From JADKIH01 sp964595205 (GTDB lineage Bacteria > Bacteroidota > Bacteroidia > AKYH767-A > 2013-40CM-41-45), in the NCBI GenBank assembly GCA_964595205.1, contig CAZQOQ010000002.1, forward strand, positions 1 through 64,000: DNA of 64,000 bases, written 5' to 3'. How positions within the stretch are numbered: position 1 is the first letter of the stretch; the number at the start of each line of letters is the position of its first letter. A program made the position numbers and the translations under genes. This document shows, piece after piece, positions 21,501 through 26,607 of the stretch. Under the pieces are notes generated by a model. The model was not told the DNA's origin. It saw nothing but the letters and a program-made list of their open reading frames with translations, and searched no databases.

Positions 21501-22365
21501 CGTGGTTGTCAGTTCTTCCGGAATTGCTCCGGGACCTCTTGGACCAATAAGCGGACCGTCTGGTGCATGTAAAAAACAGTCTGGTGTCGTGTATTGTGTA
21601 ACACCTGATCCGAATGCTACTTCTTATTTCTGGACATTGCCAGCAGGAGTTACCGCTATCGGTGCAACGAACGGACCTTGTATTACTGTTAAATTCAGCA
21701 GCAAGTTTAAGGGTGGATTCATTTGCGTCAGAGCCGATAACCCATGTGGTTCCAGCGCGAATGTCTGTATGAATGTAGTTCTCATCGGTGCGGCTCCGGC
21801 TACTCCGGCATCCATCACAGGAAATTCAAACATCTGTCCGCTTACGAATGTATCATATTCAATCGCACCTGTATTGAATGCCAGCAGTTATGCATGGACC
21901 GCAAATAACGGTATGATAATAATCTCCGGTCAGGGAACCACATCCATTGTAGTCAGCGTACCTGCAGGATTCAGCAATGGCACCATTTCGGTCAAAGCCG
22001 TGAATTGTAAAGGCAAGAGTGGCAGCAAATCGAAAAATGTCGTAAAAGATCCGGGATGCAGGATATCAAACCGAAGCGTGACTGTTACTGAAAGTAACGT
22101 GTCTGAGCCTCTTACTTCTTTGAATGCATATCCTAACCCAACTTCAGGAAAATTAACTATCACGTTTGACTCTGAACGTAATGCAAAATATTCACTGAAG
22201 ATTGTAAATATTCTTGGAAGCATTATGATCGACGAGACTATTAATGGTGTTGAAGGTTATAATATGAAACAGATCAATCTTGAGAACGTTGCAAAAGGCT
22301 TATACTTCATCTCAATACAAACTGAAGGAGCAGAAGCTAAAACACTTCGTCTCATCGTTGAATAA
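9538..22365 (+). CDS. Giant T9SS-secreted mosaic protein (4275 aa): beta-helices, Ig repeats, glycine-rich domain, CTDC repeats
   Basis: A signal peptide (about residues 1-37, ending near ASA) is followed by four beta-helix regions alternating with four SprB repeats (about 38-2241). Next come eight hyalin-like Ig repeats (about 2242-3163), the third containing an ALK/LTK-type glycine-rich domain (about 2450-2712), then 28 CTDC-like repeats (about 3164-3853), an SprB-like repeat, two PKD-like domains and an 81-residue T9SS sorting domain (LNAYPNPTSGKL). The ATG at 9538 is chosen because it directly precedes the signal peptide. The protein should be secreted through T9SS to the surface. The beta-helix modules are typical of carbohydrate-related or adhesive proteins, but no catalytic residues are evident, so adhesin or matrix scaffold is inference. 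It has its own leader and a strong terminator, so it is probably monocistronic. Its C-terminal third is a paralogue of the preceding gene. Confidence 0.95.
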   Translation: MKTNLYTSGSLKYYGNKFLITCCLFFSLIGFSGNASALPVHNISTGQDYTTIQDAVNAVLTVDGNIITVDPGTYNEQVLINKQLTIKRSGVTKPVIDYTGLPALGSGKLTIFEITVPNVMIEGFEFHVNVTNLGSAIVASGALLNNIYVKDNDIIPYRSALTTVSFGLRNAISINYGIYRINSTNPFVVIQGNLISWNAGADFTLGTSDDANFRAGISADEAGGTFTLNTIQSVSQDIEARFGGAGDIFVTSNNIIGGGVELSDFNAGAGNISVIGNTFNGAIAAGYSSSLRLKDNNSNKATLVQSNTFTTHNWGISLENFRNVTILNNSFTPFPGSTNYRHITINTKAITTSSSTVAQIPVDATILANNFNGSGVTGGYGLAFFNHDDDADSYGTFTIGSPGSENTFDQGIGKFIFFDTQSGSSTGSIFPPYNVILGISPGATTNMAYWATNIDASNNKYNVGSGFELPSAMSLANLFKLEDKIQHATDAGGLGFVTVKANNDYITINSFASPVTSAALIQRGVDAASNGFTVNVNSGTFSENLLINKEVNVRGANADVSCYTGGRGAESVISSTGGSGTIAVNILSDNVTLNGFTITNPAGSFGVYEKGFSNVTVNYNIITNIGNSTTGSIATYGVAVEMGSAADMSDVLISDNCVNNIRGGQNTSLTGAAAKANNGSGVGIGAGFSTANQNITGLSIIRNKINAITASIADFADGGKGAYGIIINVGANVANNGKAISPLVRENEITTLEGLWAHGVGLEGETPGAQVLNNTISGLVDHKAGTDAIGVLLEDNAGASTVSIKENSFTSMALALKNLMVPAVDATCNWYGSNVLATVASKINGPFIYTPYLVIGTDNSAGIGFQPLPGCIAPCALILTPSSTDATCPLNNNGTASVSVSGGVGPYSYLWSPGGAVTESISGLTAGNYDVTVTDVNGCTSSVTIPVANSSAGPVHNINTGFNYCTIQAAIDAPMTIGGHSITVDPGTYIEDVSVTKSLKISGAGFSSTTVSGPIGGGGSTFQVLAGGVIIEGFTITREGNNTTDWNGALNLAGVAVQGLTNSVELRLCKITGNRNGVDVNNSNGNNIHNNIIDFNRTGLIFRNQTDNTQLTENFITNNWTMGVLFLDASVGSNVPVQTAINSNFNNNDISGNWYGDIVDRQTGGALPPPGANPKNFTCNWYGVIPPTTSTANSTEPGYAAQIPVAYGGSAVPPGGQPNILGPASANFDYIPFLISGTDVGGNPNDGFQPVAGCLAPCALVLSSSSTPSACPALVSGTATVNVTGGGVGPYTYSWSPGGAVTQTATGLAPGTYTVTVTDINGCTATTTATVGISGPVHNLTTGIDYCTIQSAINAASNGDIILADAGTYNENVVLNKSIVLTGAQNGVNACGRSASESIISGAGTLLVLNTGCAGAVIDGFTFSGGIRSIESTSGPLNNLIIKNNRFIGFTGNAIFLNDNGTDITLDQNSVDGTSKAGAGDLIHLDTDGFNGFYLTNNCITNGPTATGFFVDGNHNVAPSANRSPLISGNTITFCATGANLGTRAFGSFTLTNAGAITRNDFSNNTFDGLQGGMQHVLINENTFSNNGRSGLALTSFGNTGADRGAQNSTIRNNFFFGNVREDLFISSTQAAGTQATNVVHENSLLSTMAITYNGTEVVDATCNWFGSTSPAVIATKITNPAGNLIETPWLLSGVDTDLPTPGFQPAAGCVAPCALVLSSSSTFANCPSQNDGTASVSVTGGGTGPYTYSWSPGGGTTQTITGLTAGNYIATVTDVNGCTASTTVAVSNNPAGPVHNLTTGLNYCTIQAAIDAAPTSNGDIISVDPGNYIENLIINKELTIQGPNANVSCYDGTRGPEAFIVSNAPSGSVAVHIQANNVTLNGFTITNPNGSFGVYEKGYSNINIRYNIISNIGNNVNGFGASYGVSIEMGSAGNIVNVNITDNCISNIRGGQNVSLTGTAAKNNNGSAVAIGAGFSTASFSISGLNILRNQINFMTASIDPFADGGKGAYGILINVGASAGGVGIAQSPLVQDNEITNLIGLWAHGIGLEGETPGASVLNNKINQLTDNKGGTDAVGVQVEDNAGAASVGIHENSFTNSALGLQNVTGTSVNATCNWYSVATPGGVAAKIAGPFTYVPYLLVGTDISATIGFQPVAGCVAPCALVLNPSSTPASCPAFNNGTASVDVTSGGSGTYTYLWSPGGQTTSTATGLVSGNYTVTVTDINGCTASTTIAVGTTYLPPAKPADVTTNVECVPASVTPPAVSDVCGNPITPSGPVSSGSYAGCEGTLILTYTYTDIYGGSTTWVRTFNVDHVTPPAEVGGPVSVAQTVQCESAATAPGTLPVVKDVCGTIIPAPAPVISNTPDPVTCEGTRVYTYTYLDCSGLPFVWTYTYTIDHTTAPVVPADGSSTVECESVATAPAPPVVQDACGTNVPAVLFNTTVSNTHTKSFNYTGTPQTFVVPPGVTSLNIKAFGAQGGNGSSSIAASGFTGLGGLGGSAEGNLAVVPGSTITIFVGGKGADGNAIVDATSAGGFNGGGAGGFDNNASLVNNGGGGGGASDVRLGAAGLADRVIVAAGGGGASGGKNPLAPISGGDGGALTGENGDNDDALGIGGTGGTQIGGGVAFSLLRGATNGSLGSGGNGSTNQNAYGSGGAGGGYYGGGGGTSTQDHGDGNGGGGGGGSSYLGGVTAGATTQGVRTGDGQVIITWESAGCAASKTYTYTYTDCSGLSSQWNYVYTIDRTTAPSEFGGPVANASTVECVSDAVVPSVLPVVHDACGNTLSPSSGTGPVFTPVTPGACEGTVVYTFTYTDCVGLEFTWTYTYTVDRTTSPAEAGGPVPVASTIQCVSDATAPALPVVKDVCGVTLPAPAPVITNVPDPVTCEGTRTYQYTYTDCAGLSFVWTYTYTIDHTIAPAEVGGPVATGSTVECISSATPPVNLPVVKDACGTTIPAPAPVITNSPDPVTCEGTRTYTYTYTDCSGLSLVWTYTYTIDHTIPPSQIGGPVPVASTVECPVSATPPLVLPVVKDVCGNVIPAPAPIVSNTPDPVTCEGIRTYTYTYLDCSGLTYAWVYTYTIDHTTSPVVPVPNGSATVESVALATPPIIQPAVVDVCGNPVTPVLQSVSDSPDPLICSGTRTYTYRYTDCSGATAFWTYTYTIDKDDKNVCTIDACDPFTGNVTHTPVDRNDNNPCTIDLCDQVLGVYHIPVNTNDFNPCTVDECNSVTGIITHTPLNVDDGNACTTDACNSVTGQITHTPANVSDGNACTVDGCDTNGNITHTAVVVDDGNACTTDACNTVTGAITHAAINTDDGNGCTIDACNTTNGNISHTNVSVDDGNGCTTDACNTLNGDITHVAVNTSDGNACTVDVCNTSTGIISHNAIPVDDGNACTTDACNSLNGDITHVALNTDDGNACTVDVCNTGTGIISHNAVPVDDGNACTTDACNSLNGDITHVAVNTDDNNPCTNDVCNTSTGIITHPAVNTDDGNPCTTDACNSTTGQITHIPVPVDDNNPCTIDACNTLGIVTHTNINVDDGNACTTDACNTVTGSVTHIPVNTDDGNACTNDACNTSSGAISHLPINTDDGNPCTIDGCNTATGATHTPKPVDDGNACTIDLCDAATGNIIHTTIDSDDNNPCTADACNTLTGAITHTPVPVDDGNACTNDGCNSITGIFHNPVPVDDNNVCTTDACNTLSGAVSHTNIATDDNNVCTTDGCNSVTGVFHNPISSDDGNPCTTDGCDALNGPYHLPVNVDDADACTIDACNTTTGVISHTALNVDDGNACTIDGCDKVTGPFHTPVNIDDGNACTIDGCDVIAGITHLPVNIDDFNNCTIDACNTLTGAITHTDQSPTVTATSGTISCYGGTTCVTVSAVGGLPPYTGTGVLCGYGAGSFSFDVTDARGCNVSSPVINITEPAKLITAVSSTPAGCVINDGTATATPSGGTPGYSYEWTPGGQTTNPATGLAPGNYSVKVTDANGCTVVGNVVVSSSGIAPGPLGPISGPSGACKKQSGVVYCVTPDPNATSYFWTLPAGVTAIGATNGPCITVKFSSKFKGGFICVRADNPCGSSANVCMNVVLIGAAPATPASITGNSNICPLTNVSYSIAPVLNASSYAWTANNGMIIISGQGTTSIVVSVPAGFSNGTISVKAVNCKGKSGSKSKNVVKDPGCRISNRSVTVTESNVSEPLTSLNAYPNPTSGKLTITFDSERNAKYSLKIVNILGSIMIDETINGVEGYNMKQINLENVAKGLYFISIQTEGAEAKTLRLIVE
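9649..16260 (+). repeat. Four beta-helix plus SprB cassettes, with an internal duplication of about 1 kb
   Basis: Each cassette opens with HN-x-x-TG-x-x-Y-x-TIQ-x-A (9655, about 12400, 13545 and 14925). Each closes with a CNWYG, CNWFG or CNWYS motif, GFQPxxGCxAPCAL and an SprB unit (YSYLWSPGG or a variant; about 12175, 13321, 14695 and 16040). The second half of cassette 1 (about 11140-12174) and cassette 4 (about 15007-16035) are closely related throughout, including FGVYEKG, NIRGGQN and WAHG(V/I)GLEGETPGA, showing a duplication of about 340 residues. Short N-rich turns (NNxI and similar) support a right-handed parallel beta-helix. Confidence 0.85.
16261..19026 (+). repeat. Eight hyalin-like Ig repeats of the second giant protein
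   Basis: Units of about 80 residues carry C-x-D-V/A-C-G, CEGTRTYTYTYTDCSGL and WTYTYTIDHT. They are clearly homologous to the array at the window's left edge but have diverged from one another in protein and DNA, unlike that near-identical array. The third unit is split by the glycine-rich domain. The eighth unit (PLICSGTRTYTYRYTDCSG) matches the last unit of the first protein, so the junction into the CTDC array is conserved between the paralogues. Confidence 0.88.
16885..17672 (+). other. ALK/LTK-type glycine-rich domain nested in an Ig repeat
   Basis: About 262 residues begin with SFNYTGTPQTFVVPPGVTSL, contain many GG and GGGG runs (GGGGGGASDVRLG, VAAGGGGASGG, GGGGGGGSSYLGG), and end with GDGQVIITW. 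This order matches the bacterial members of the family of the glycine-rich region of ALK/LTK receptors. The flanking repeat reads CGTNVPAVLFNTTVSNT before it and CAASKTYTYTYTDCSGL after it, so the domain sits in an internal loop of one Ig unit. Reading frame and both halves of the host repeat are intact. Confidence 0.85.
19027..21096 (+). repeat. 28 tandem CTDC-like cysteine repeats
   Basis: There are 28 units of 24-25 residues on the DDGNxCTxDxC pattern. Units 8-13 form a 150-bp dimer array, with the identical start GGCGACATTA at 19591, 19741 and 19891. One five-unit 369-bp super-module lies at 20293-20661. The last five units (20734-21096, 363 bp) are equal in length and type to the last five of the first protein (6190-6552). 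Confidence 0.92.
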
Positions 22366-22386
22366 GAATTCACCAGTGTTTTAAAA

Positions 22387-22415
22387 ATCCCCCGGAAATC
22401 CGGGGGATTTTTTTT
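22387..22415 (+). terminator. Rho-independent terminator after the second giant gene
   Basis: ATCCCCCGG, loop AAAT, CCGGGGGAT gives a perfect 9-bp GC-rich stem followed by eight T residues, 21 bases after the stop codon. Confidence 0.94.
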
Positions 22416-22563
22416 ATCCTGCAATGGATGTTTATCCCTATGGATTTGTCAGGATTATTCTCTAATAAATGAACATTCTTATATTTTCATCAAATTTGTA
22501 CGAAAAAGCATCTTTAAAAAATACCGTATCTGTCCTGAAGCCGAAAATTATATCCTAAATTTA

Positions 22564-22571
22564 TATATTTG
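22564..22571 (+). promoter_or_regulatory. Perfect TAnnTTTG -7 box before the GEVED protein
   Basis: TATATTTG fits the Bacteroidota -7 consensus exactly and lies 54 bases before the ATG at 22626. No clear TTG-type -33 element is at the usual distance. A TTG at 22569, which could open the same frame earlier, falls inside this box; that argues for the later ATG as the real start. Confidence 0.5.
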
Positions 22572-22625
22572 AAAAGCGGATTTGCATCTGTAAAACACGG
22601 AAAGGTCTGCAAATACCGGGTAATC

Positions 22626-25600
22626 ATGAAATTCTTTGCATTCATTGTTATTTTATTTTTCTGCAATTTTTGTAATGCCCAGAACTATTGCATCCCTGCA
22701 CCTTCAAACGGCGTTAATGGCCATTCAATCACACGCGTTAAGCTCGAATCGCTGGATACTTCATTTACAGGTGATGTATATCAATTTATACGGGACAGTG
22801 TACACCATGAAACATGCTACCTGTATCCCGGCAATTCATATCAGATCACATTAAAAAGCGGTACTCATACGACAAGTACACTCGCGGCCTGGATTGACTG
22901 GAATAATGATGCTACACTCAGCCAATCCGAAAAACTTGGAGAATTTGTAACCACTTCGGCAGGTCAACAATCAAACATTTCTTTTACAGTTCCGCAAAAT
23001 TGCGTTAAAGGCAAACTCAGGCTTAGAGTCAGAGCCTCCAGCTCTACTTCTATCAATGCATGCACCTCCTATTCATCGGGTCAGATTCTGGATTTTACCG
23101 TAACTACTCTCGATCCTTTTTATGAATATGATTTTTACAGTGGCTGGGAATTATCAAGCACCGGATATTATTACATCGACGGAGTCAGCATCGGAAGTAT
23201 TGACAACAATAAATCGGGCGGAGCCGACGGCCCTGTTTATGGGGATTATTCATACATGTCTACAGAGGTGACTGCATGCAACACCTATTACATTCATGTG
23301 AATGGTAACTACTCCACGGATCCGAATTTTATTTCAATTTATGTCGACTACAACAAAAATGGTCTTTTTGAAGATGTTGAATTGCTTTCGACCGTGCCTG
23401 TTCCTTCAGGAATTAATTCAGATTCCATCCTCTTCCTTCCTCCCTCTGTTACCGGAGTATGCAGAATGAGAGTCATTTATTCGACTGACCAGCAAATTAT
23501 TGAAGTGGAAGACTACTCTATAGACATACTAAACACATCTGCCACGAATTATCCCACAGCAATCATTGGTTCCGATCTGTATTATAAATGCGATACCGGT
23601 TGCTTCTATTTTGGATGTCCCGGTGCAAATACATTTCATGATTTTAGCTGTGGTATTCCTGCCACCCGGCTCTGGACGGTAACCGGAGGAAGCCCGTCGA
23701 CATCTACATCAAAGAATCCGACATTTAATTTTCCAAATCCGGGTACATATAATATCACACTCGAAGTCACCAATGCTATCGGCACTGATATAATCAGTGA
23801 ACTTGTACATATCCGGTCGCCTCTCGCAACAATTAATCTTGGAAGCAATACAACATTGTGCAGCGGCGATTCTATGCAATTATCTGCTCCTGCAGGCACT
23901 TGTTATTCATATCTATGGTCAACCGGAGCTACGACCCGGCAAATTTATGTCCGTAATTCCGGAACATATTTCGTGGAAGTTTCCAGCTGTAATTATTATG
24001 AATGTCCTGCCTACGATACAATAACCGTTAACTTCACTCCCAACGTTTACAATCTTACCGGCGGCGGAAATTATTGCACCGGAGGTAATGGTTCCGTCAT
24101 TGGCTTGAGTGATTCCCAGTCGGGAATCAACTATCAGCTCTACCTGAATGGCTCTCCGGTAGATACTCCGTTAACCGGAACTGGAAATGCAATTTCTTTC
24201 GGTTTGCAAACCCAGCCAGGTTCCTATACCATAAAAGCTACTTCCACATCACCTGCATGTACAAGAAACATGAACGGAAGTACAAACGTCAATGTAATTT
24301 CATTACCCACAGCTTTTACAGTCAATGGCGGCGGAAGTTATTGTGCAGGTAGCGGAGGCGTTGCGGTAGGTTTAACCAATTCTGAAAACAACGTCCAGTA
24401 CCAGCTATTCAGAAATGGAATCTCTGTGGGCACACCCGTCGCAGGAACAGGCGCCCCGTTCAGTTTTCCAAATCACACTACGGCCGGAAATTATACCGTA
24501 GTTGGCACCGGAAATAATTCCACGTGTTCCACTCCAATGATCGACACTGCCCTCATCAGTGTAATTCCTGCGCCCTCGGTATTCACTGTTTCAGGCGGAG
24601 GTACTTTTTGCGGAGGCATCCCCAGTGCAAAAGTTACCCTTAGCGATTCTCATATCGGCGATACCTATCGGTTAGTGAGAAACGGAACTCCTACTGGCAT
24701 TACGCTGAATGGAAACGATTCCGCTTTGGTATTTGCAAACCTGATGCAATCCGGAACCTATACGATTGTTGCTTCTGATTCCAGTTCATGCACTTCGAAC
24801 ATGTCTGGCAGCGCAAGCTTAACGATCATCTCAACGCCGTTTCCTTATCCCCTGACAGGCGGAGGTGACTTCTGCAACAATACGTCGCTGGACAGCATCA
24901 TTCTGAGCGGATCCGACGACTGGGTCCGTTATCAATTGTACGTCGACAGCACACCCGTCGGTAACAGCCTTAATGGTTATGGCGGCTCTCTGAATTTTGG
25001 TTTGCAAACCGCACCAGGAACTTATTTTGTGGTCGGTTCACACACCATTTCAGGATGTTATTTACCTATGAACGGCCGGCCGGTGATATCGCTCAATCAT
25101 GGAGCCCCTGTCAGCAATGTCACTGGCGGCGGACACTATTGTACCGGTGGCATCGGACTACCGGTTGGTTTAAACGGTTCAGATACTGCATTTAATTATC
25201 AGCTGTATCTAAACGGAAATATAAACGGCAGCCCACTGGCAGGTACGGGCTCGGCTATTAATTTCGGCGTTAAGAATGTTGCAGGAAACTACACTGTCGT
25301 TGCATTCAGCAGGGATTCTTCATGTGTTACTAACATGAATGACACTGCGGTAATCGTTATCGACCCTCTGCCCTCTCCTGTAATTACAAGTTCTTTACCC
25401 GACACCGTCTGTACGTTCAGCTCACCGATTGCACTCACCGGCAGTCCTCCCGGCGGAGTTTTCAGCGGGGATGGGGTTGTGAATGACACCTTGTTTCCTG
25501 CACTTGCCGGACCACAGACCGTTTTTATCTACTATGACTATACAGATCCAAATACCGGATGCTCAACATATGCCTCGGAGGTTGTGTTAATTGATGTTTG

Positions 25601-25883
25601 CAATTCGGTTTTTGAATCTATTGCCGCGTCCGGAGTTTTATTATTTCCGAATCCTGCAGACAATGAACTGGTAGCTGAATTTAAAGACGAAAACCAAAAA
25701 GATTTTTCAATTGAACTGATGAATGAAACCGGCCGTCTTGTTCAGAAAAAAGATTTTAAAACAGGTCCGGGTATTTTTTCTTACCGGTTGAATCTCATGA
25801 ATGTTCAGGATGGGATTTACCTTGTAAAGGTTACATCCGGTAAAACTTACTTTTGCAGAAAATTAATTGTCATTCACAATTAA
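22626..25883 (+). CDS. T9SS-secreted protein with two GEVED domains and Ig-like repeats
   Basis: 1085 aa from the ATG chosen because it starts a classic signal peptide (MKFFAFIVILFFCNFCNAQ). Residues about 20-165 and 170-305 are GEVED-type domains: the first has AAWIDWNNDATLSQSEK, the second ISIYVDYNKNGLFEDVE and ends EVEDYSI. A PKD domain follows (about 330-400), then an Ig-like domain with YLWSTGATT, and five to six repeats of about 85-90 residues, mostly opening with GGGxxC and containing YQLYxNG-like segments. The type A sorting domain starts near LFPNPADNELV. GEVED domains are frequent in secreted Bacteroidota proteins and often accompany peptidases, but no enzyme domain is present here. 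It is probably a surface or extracellular adhesion protein handled by T9SS. It follows a terminator and has its own -7 box, so it is likely monocistronic. Confidence 0.9.
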   Translation: MKFFAFIVILFFCNFCNAQNYCIPAPSNGVNGHSITRVKLESLDTSFTGDVYQFIRDSVHHETCYLYPGNSYQITLKSGTHTTSTLAAWIDWNNDATLSQSEKLGEFVTTSAGQQSNISFTVPQNCVKGKLRLRVRASSSTSINACTSYSSGQILDFTVTTLDPFYEYDFYSGWELSSTGYYYIDGVSIGSIDNNKSGGADGPVYGDYSYMSTEVTACNTYYIHVNGNYSTDPNFISIYVDYNKNGLFEDVELLSTVPVPSGINSDSILFLPPSVTGVCRMRVIYSTDQQIIEVEDYSIDILNTSATNYPTAIIGSDLYYKCDTGCFYFGCPGANTFHDFSCGIPATRLWTVTGGSPSTSTSKNPTFNFPNPGTYNITLEVTNAIGTDIISELVHIRSPLATINLGSNTTLCSGDSMQLSAPAGTCYSYLWSTGATTRQIYVRNSGTYFVEVSSCNYYECPAYDTITVNFTPNVYNLTGGGNYCTGGNGSVIGLSDSQSGINYQLYLNGSPVDTPLTGTGNAISFGLQTQPGSYTIKATSTSPACTRNMNGSTNVNVISLPTAFTVNGGGSYCAGSGGVAVGLTNSENNVQYQLFRNGISVGTPVAGTGAPFSFPNHTTAGNYTVVGTGNNSTCSTPMIDTALISVIPAPSVFTVSGGGTFCGGIPSAKVTLSDSHIGDTYRLVRNGTPTGITLNGNDSALVFANLMQSGTYTIVASDSSSCTSNMSGSASLTIISTPFPYPLTGGGDFCNNTSLDSIILSGSDDWVRYQLYVDSTPVGNSLNGYGGSLNFGLQTAPGTYFVVGSHTISGCYLPMNGRPVISLNHGAPVSNVTGGGHYCTGGIGLPVGLNGSDTAFNYQLYLNGNINGSPLAGTGSAINFGVKNVAGNYTVVAFSRDSSCVTNMNDTAVIVIDPLPSPVITSSLPDTVCTFSSPIALTGSPPGGVFSGDGVVNDTLFPALAGPQTVFIYYDYTDPNTGCSTYASEVVLIDVCNSVFESIAASGVLLFPNPADNELVAEFKDENQKDFSIELMNETGRLVQKKDFKTGPGIFSYRLNLMNVQDGIYLVKVTSGKTYFCRKLIVIHN

Positions 25884-25939
25884 AATTCCGGAAACTTTTT
25901 TATTATTACGTCTGGCAATTTGCTTCAATTGAATTCTGA

Positions 25940-26557
25940 ATGACTTCACCGAAAAACACAATAATCACATCCAAACGTATTGAAGCACTTTCTGATGGCA
26001 TCTTCGCAATCGCTTCAACCATTCTTGTACTGGAAATCCGGGTACCTGAACTGGACAATGGTTCGACAGGAGAACTGATGCATTCGCTGATTGAAATATT
26101 GCCATCGCTAATTGCATTTATTTTCAGCTTTCTGAATATACTGATCTTTTGGGTAAATCACGATATCATCGGTAAGACACTGAATTATTTCGATCAGAAA
26201 TTAATATATATGAATATCCTCTTTCTTCTATTTATTTCTCTTGTACCATTTACCACTGCATTCGTAAGCCGCTACCCGTTCAATGTGATATCCGTGATGA
26301 CATACGGACTGGTTTTATTTCTAACTTCACTTACAGCAGCCTTCATGTATAATTATATTGCTTTTAGAAGTAAGTTGATGCATGAAAAAATCACCATGGC
26401 GTCAAGAAAAAAAATCTGGAAACAGATTATTTCTGGTCCCATACTCTTTGCCATCGCTCTTCCGCTTGGACTGATTCACGTGTATATTCCCATTGCCATC
26501 TATATATTAACTCCTCTTTTATTTCTCGTTTCACCAAAAATTGAATTTGAGGAATAA
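25940..26557 (+). CDS. TMEM175-family (DUF1211) potassium channel-like membrane protein
   Basis: 205 aa, mostly membrane segments. The N-terminus carries the family signature RIEALSDGIFAIASTILVLEI, close to the R-[FL]-E-A-F-S-D-G-x-F-A-I motif of TMEM175/DUF1211 proteins, whose bacterial members form potassium-selective channels. About five to six transmembrane helices can be drawn, with an FWVNHD motif after helix 3, as in the family. It stands between two unrelated units, 56 bases after the GEVED gene and 50 bases before the binding lipoprotein, so co-transcription with the latter is possible but not indicated by function. Confidence 0.85.
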   Translation: MTSPKNTIITSKRIEALSDGIFAIASTILVLEIRVPELDNGSTGELMHSLIEILPSLIAFIFSFLNILIFWVNHDIIGKTLNYFDQKLIYMNILFLLFISLVPFTTAFVSRYPFNVISVMTYGLVLFLTSLTAAFMYNYIAFRSKLMHEKITMASRKKIWKQIISGPILFAIALPLGLIHVYIPIAIYILTPLLFLVSPKIEFEE

Positions 26558-26607
26558 ATAATAAGATTTGGAGTTTTTAATCTGATAGATTAATTTTCGC
26601 TCACCAC

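Noticed and set aside
22569..22625. TTG start 19 codons upstream of the GEVED protein's signal peptide
   Set aside because: The TTG lies inside a perfect TAnnTTTG box, and the signal peptide begins at the ATG at 22626.
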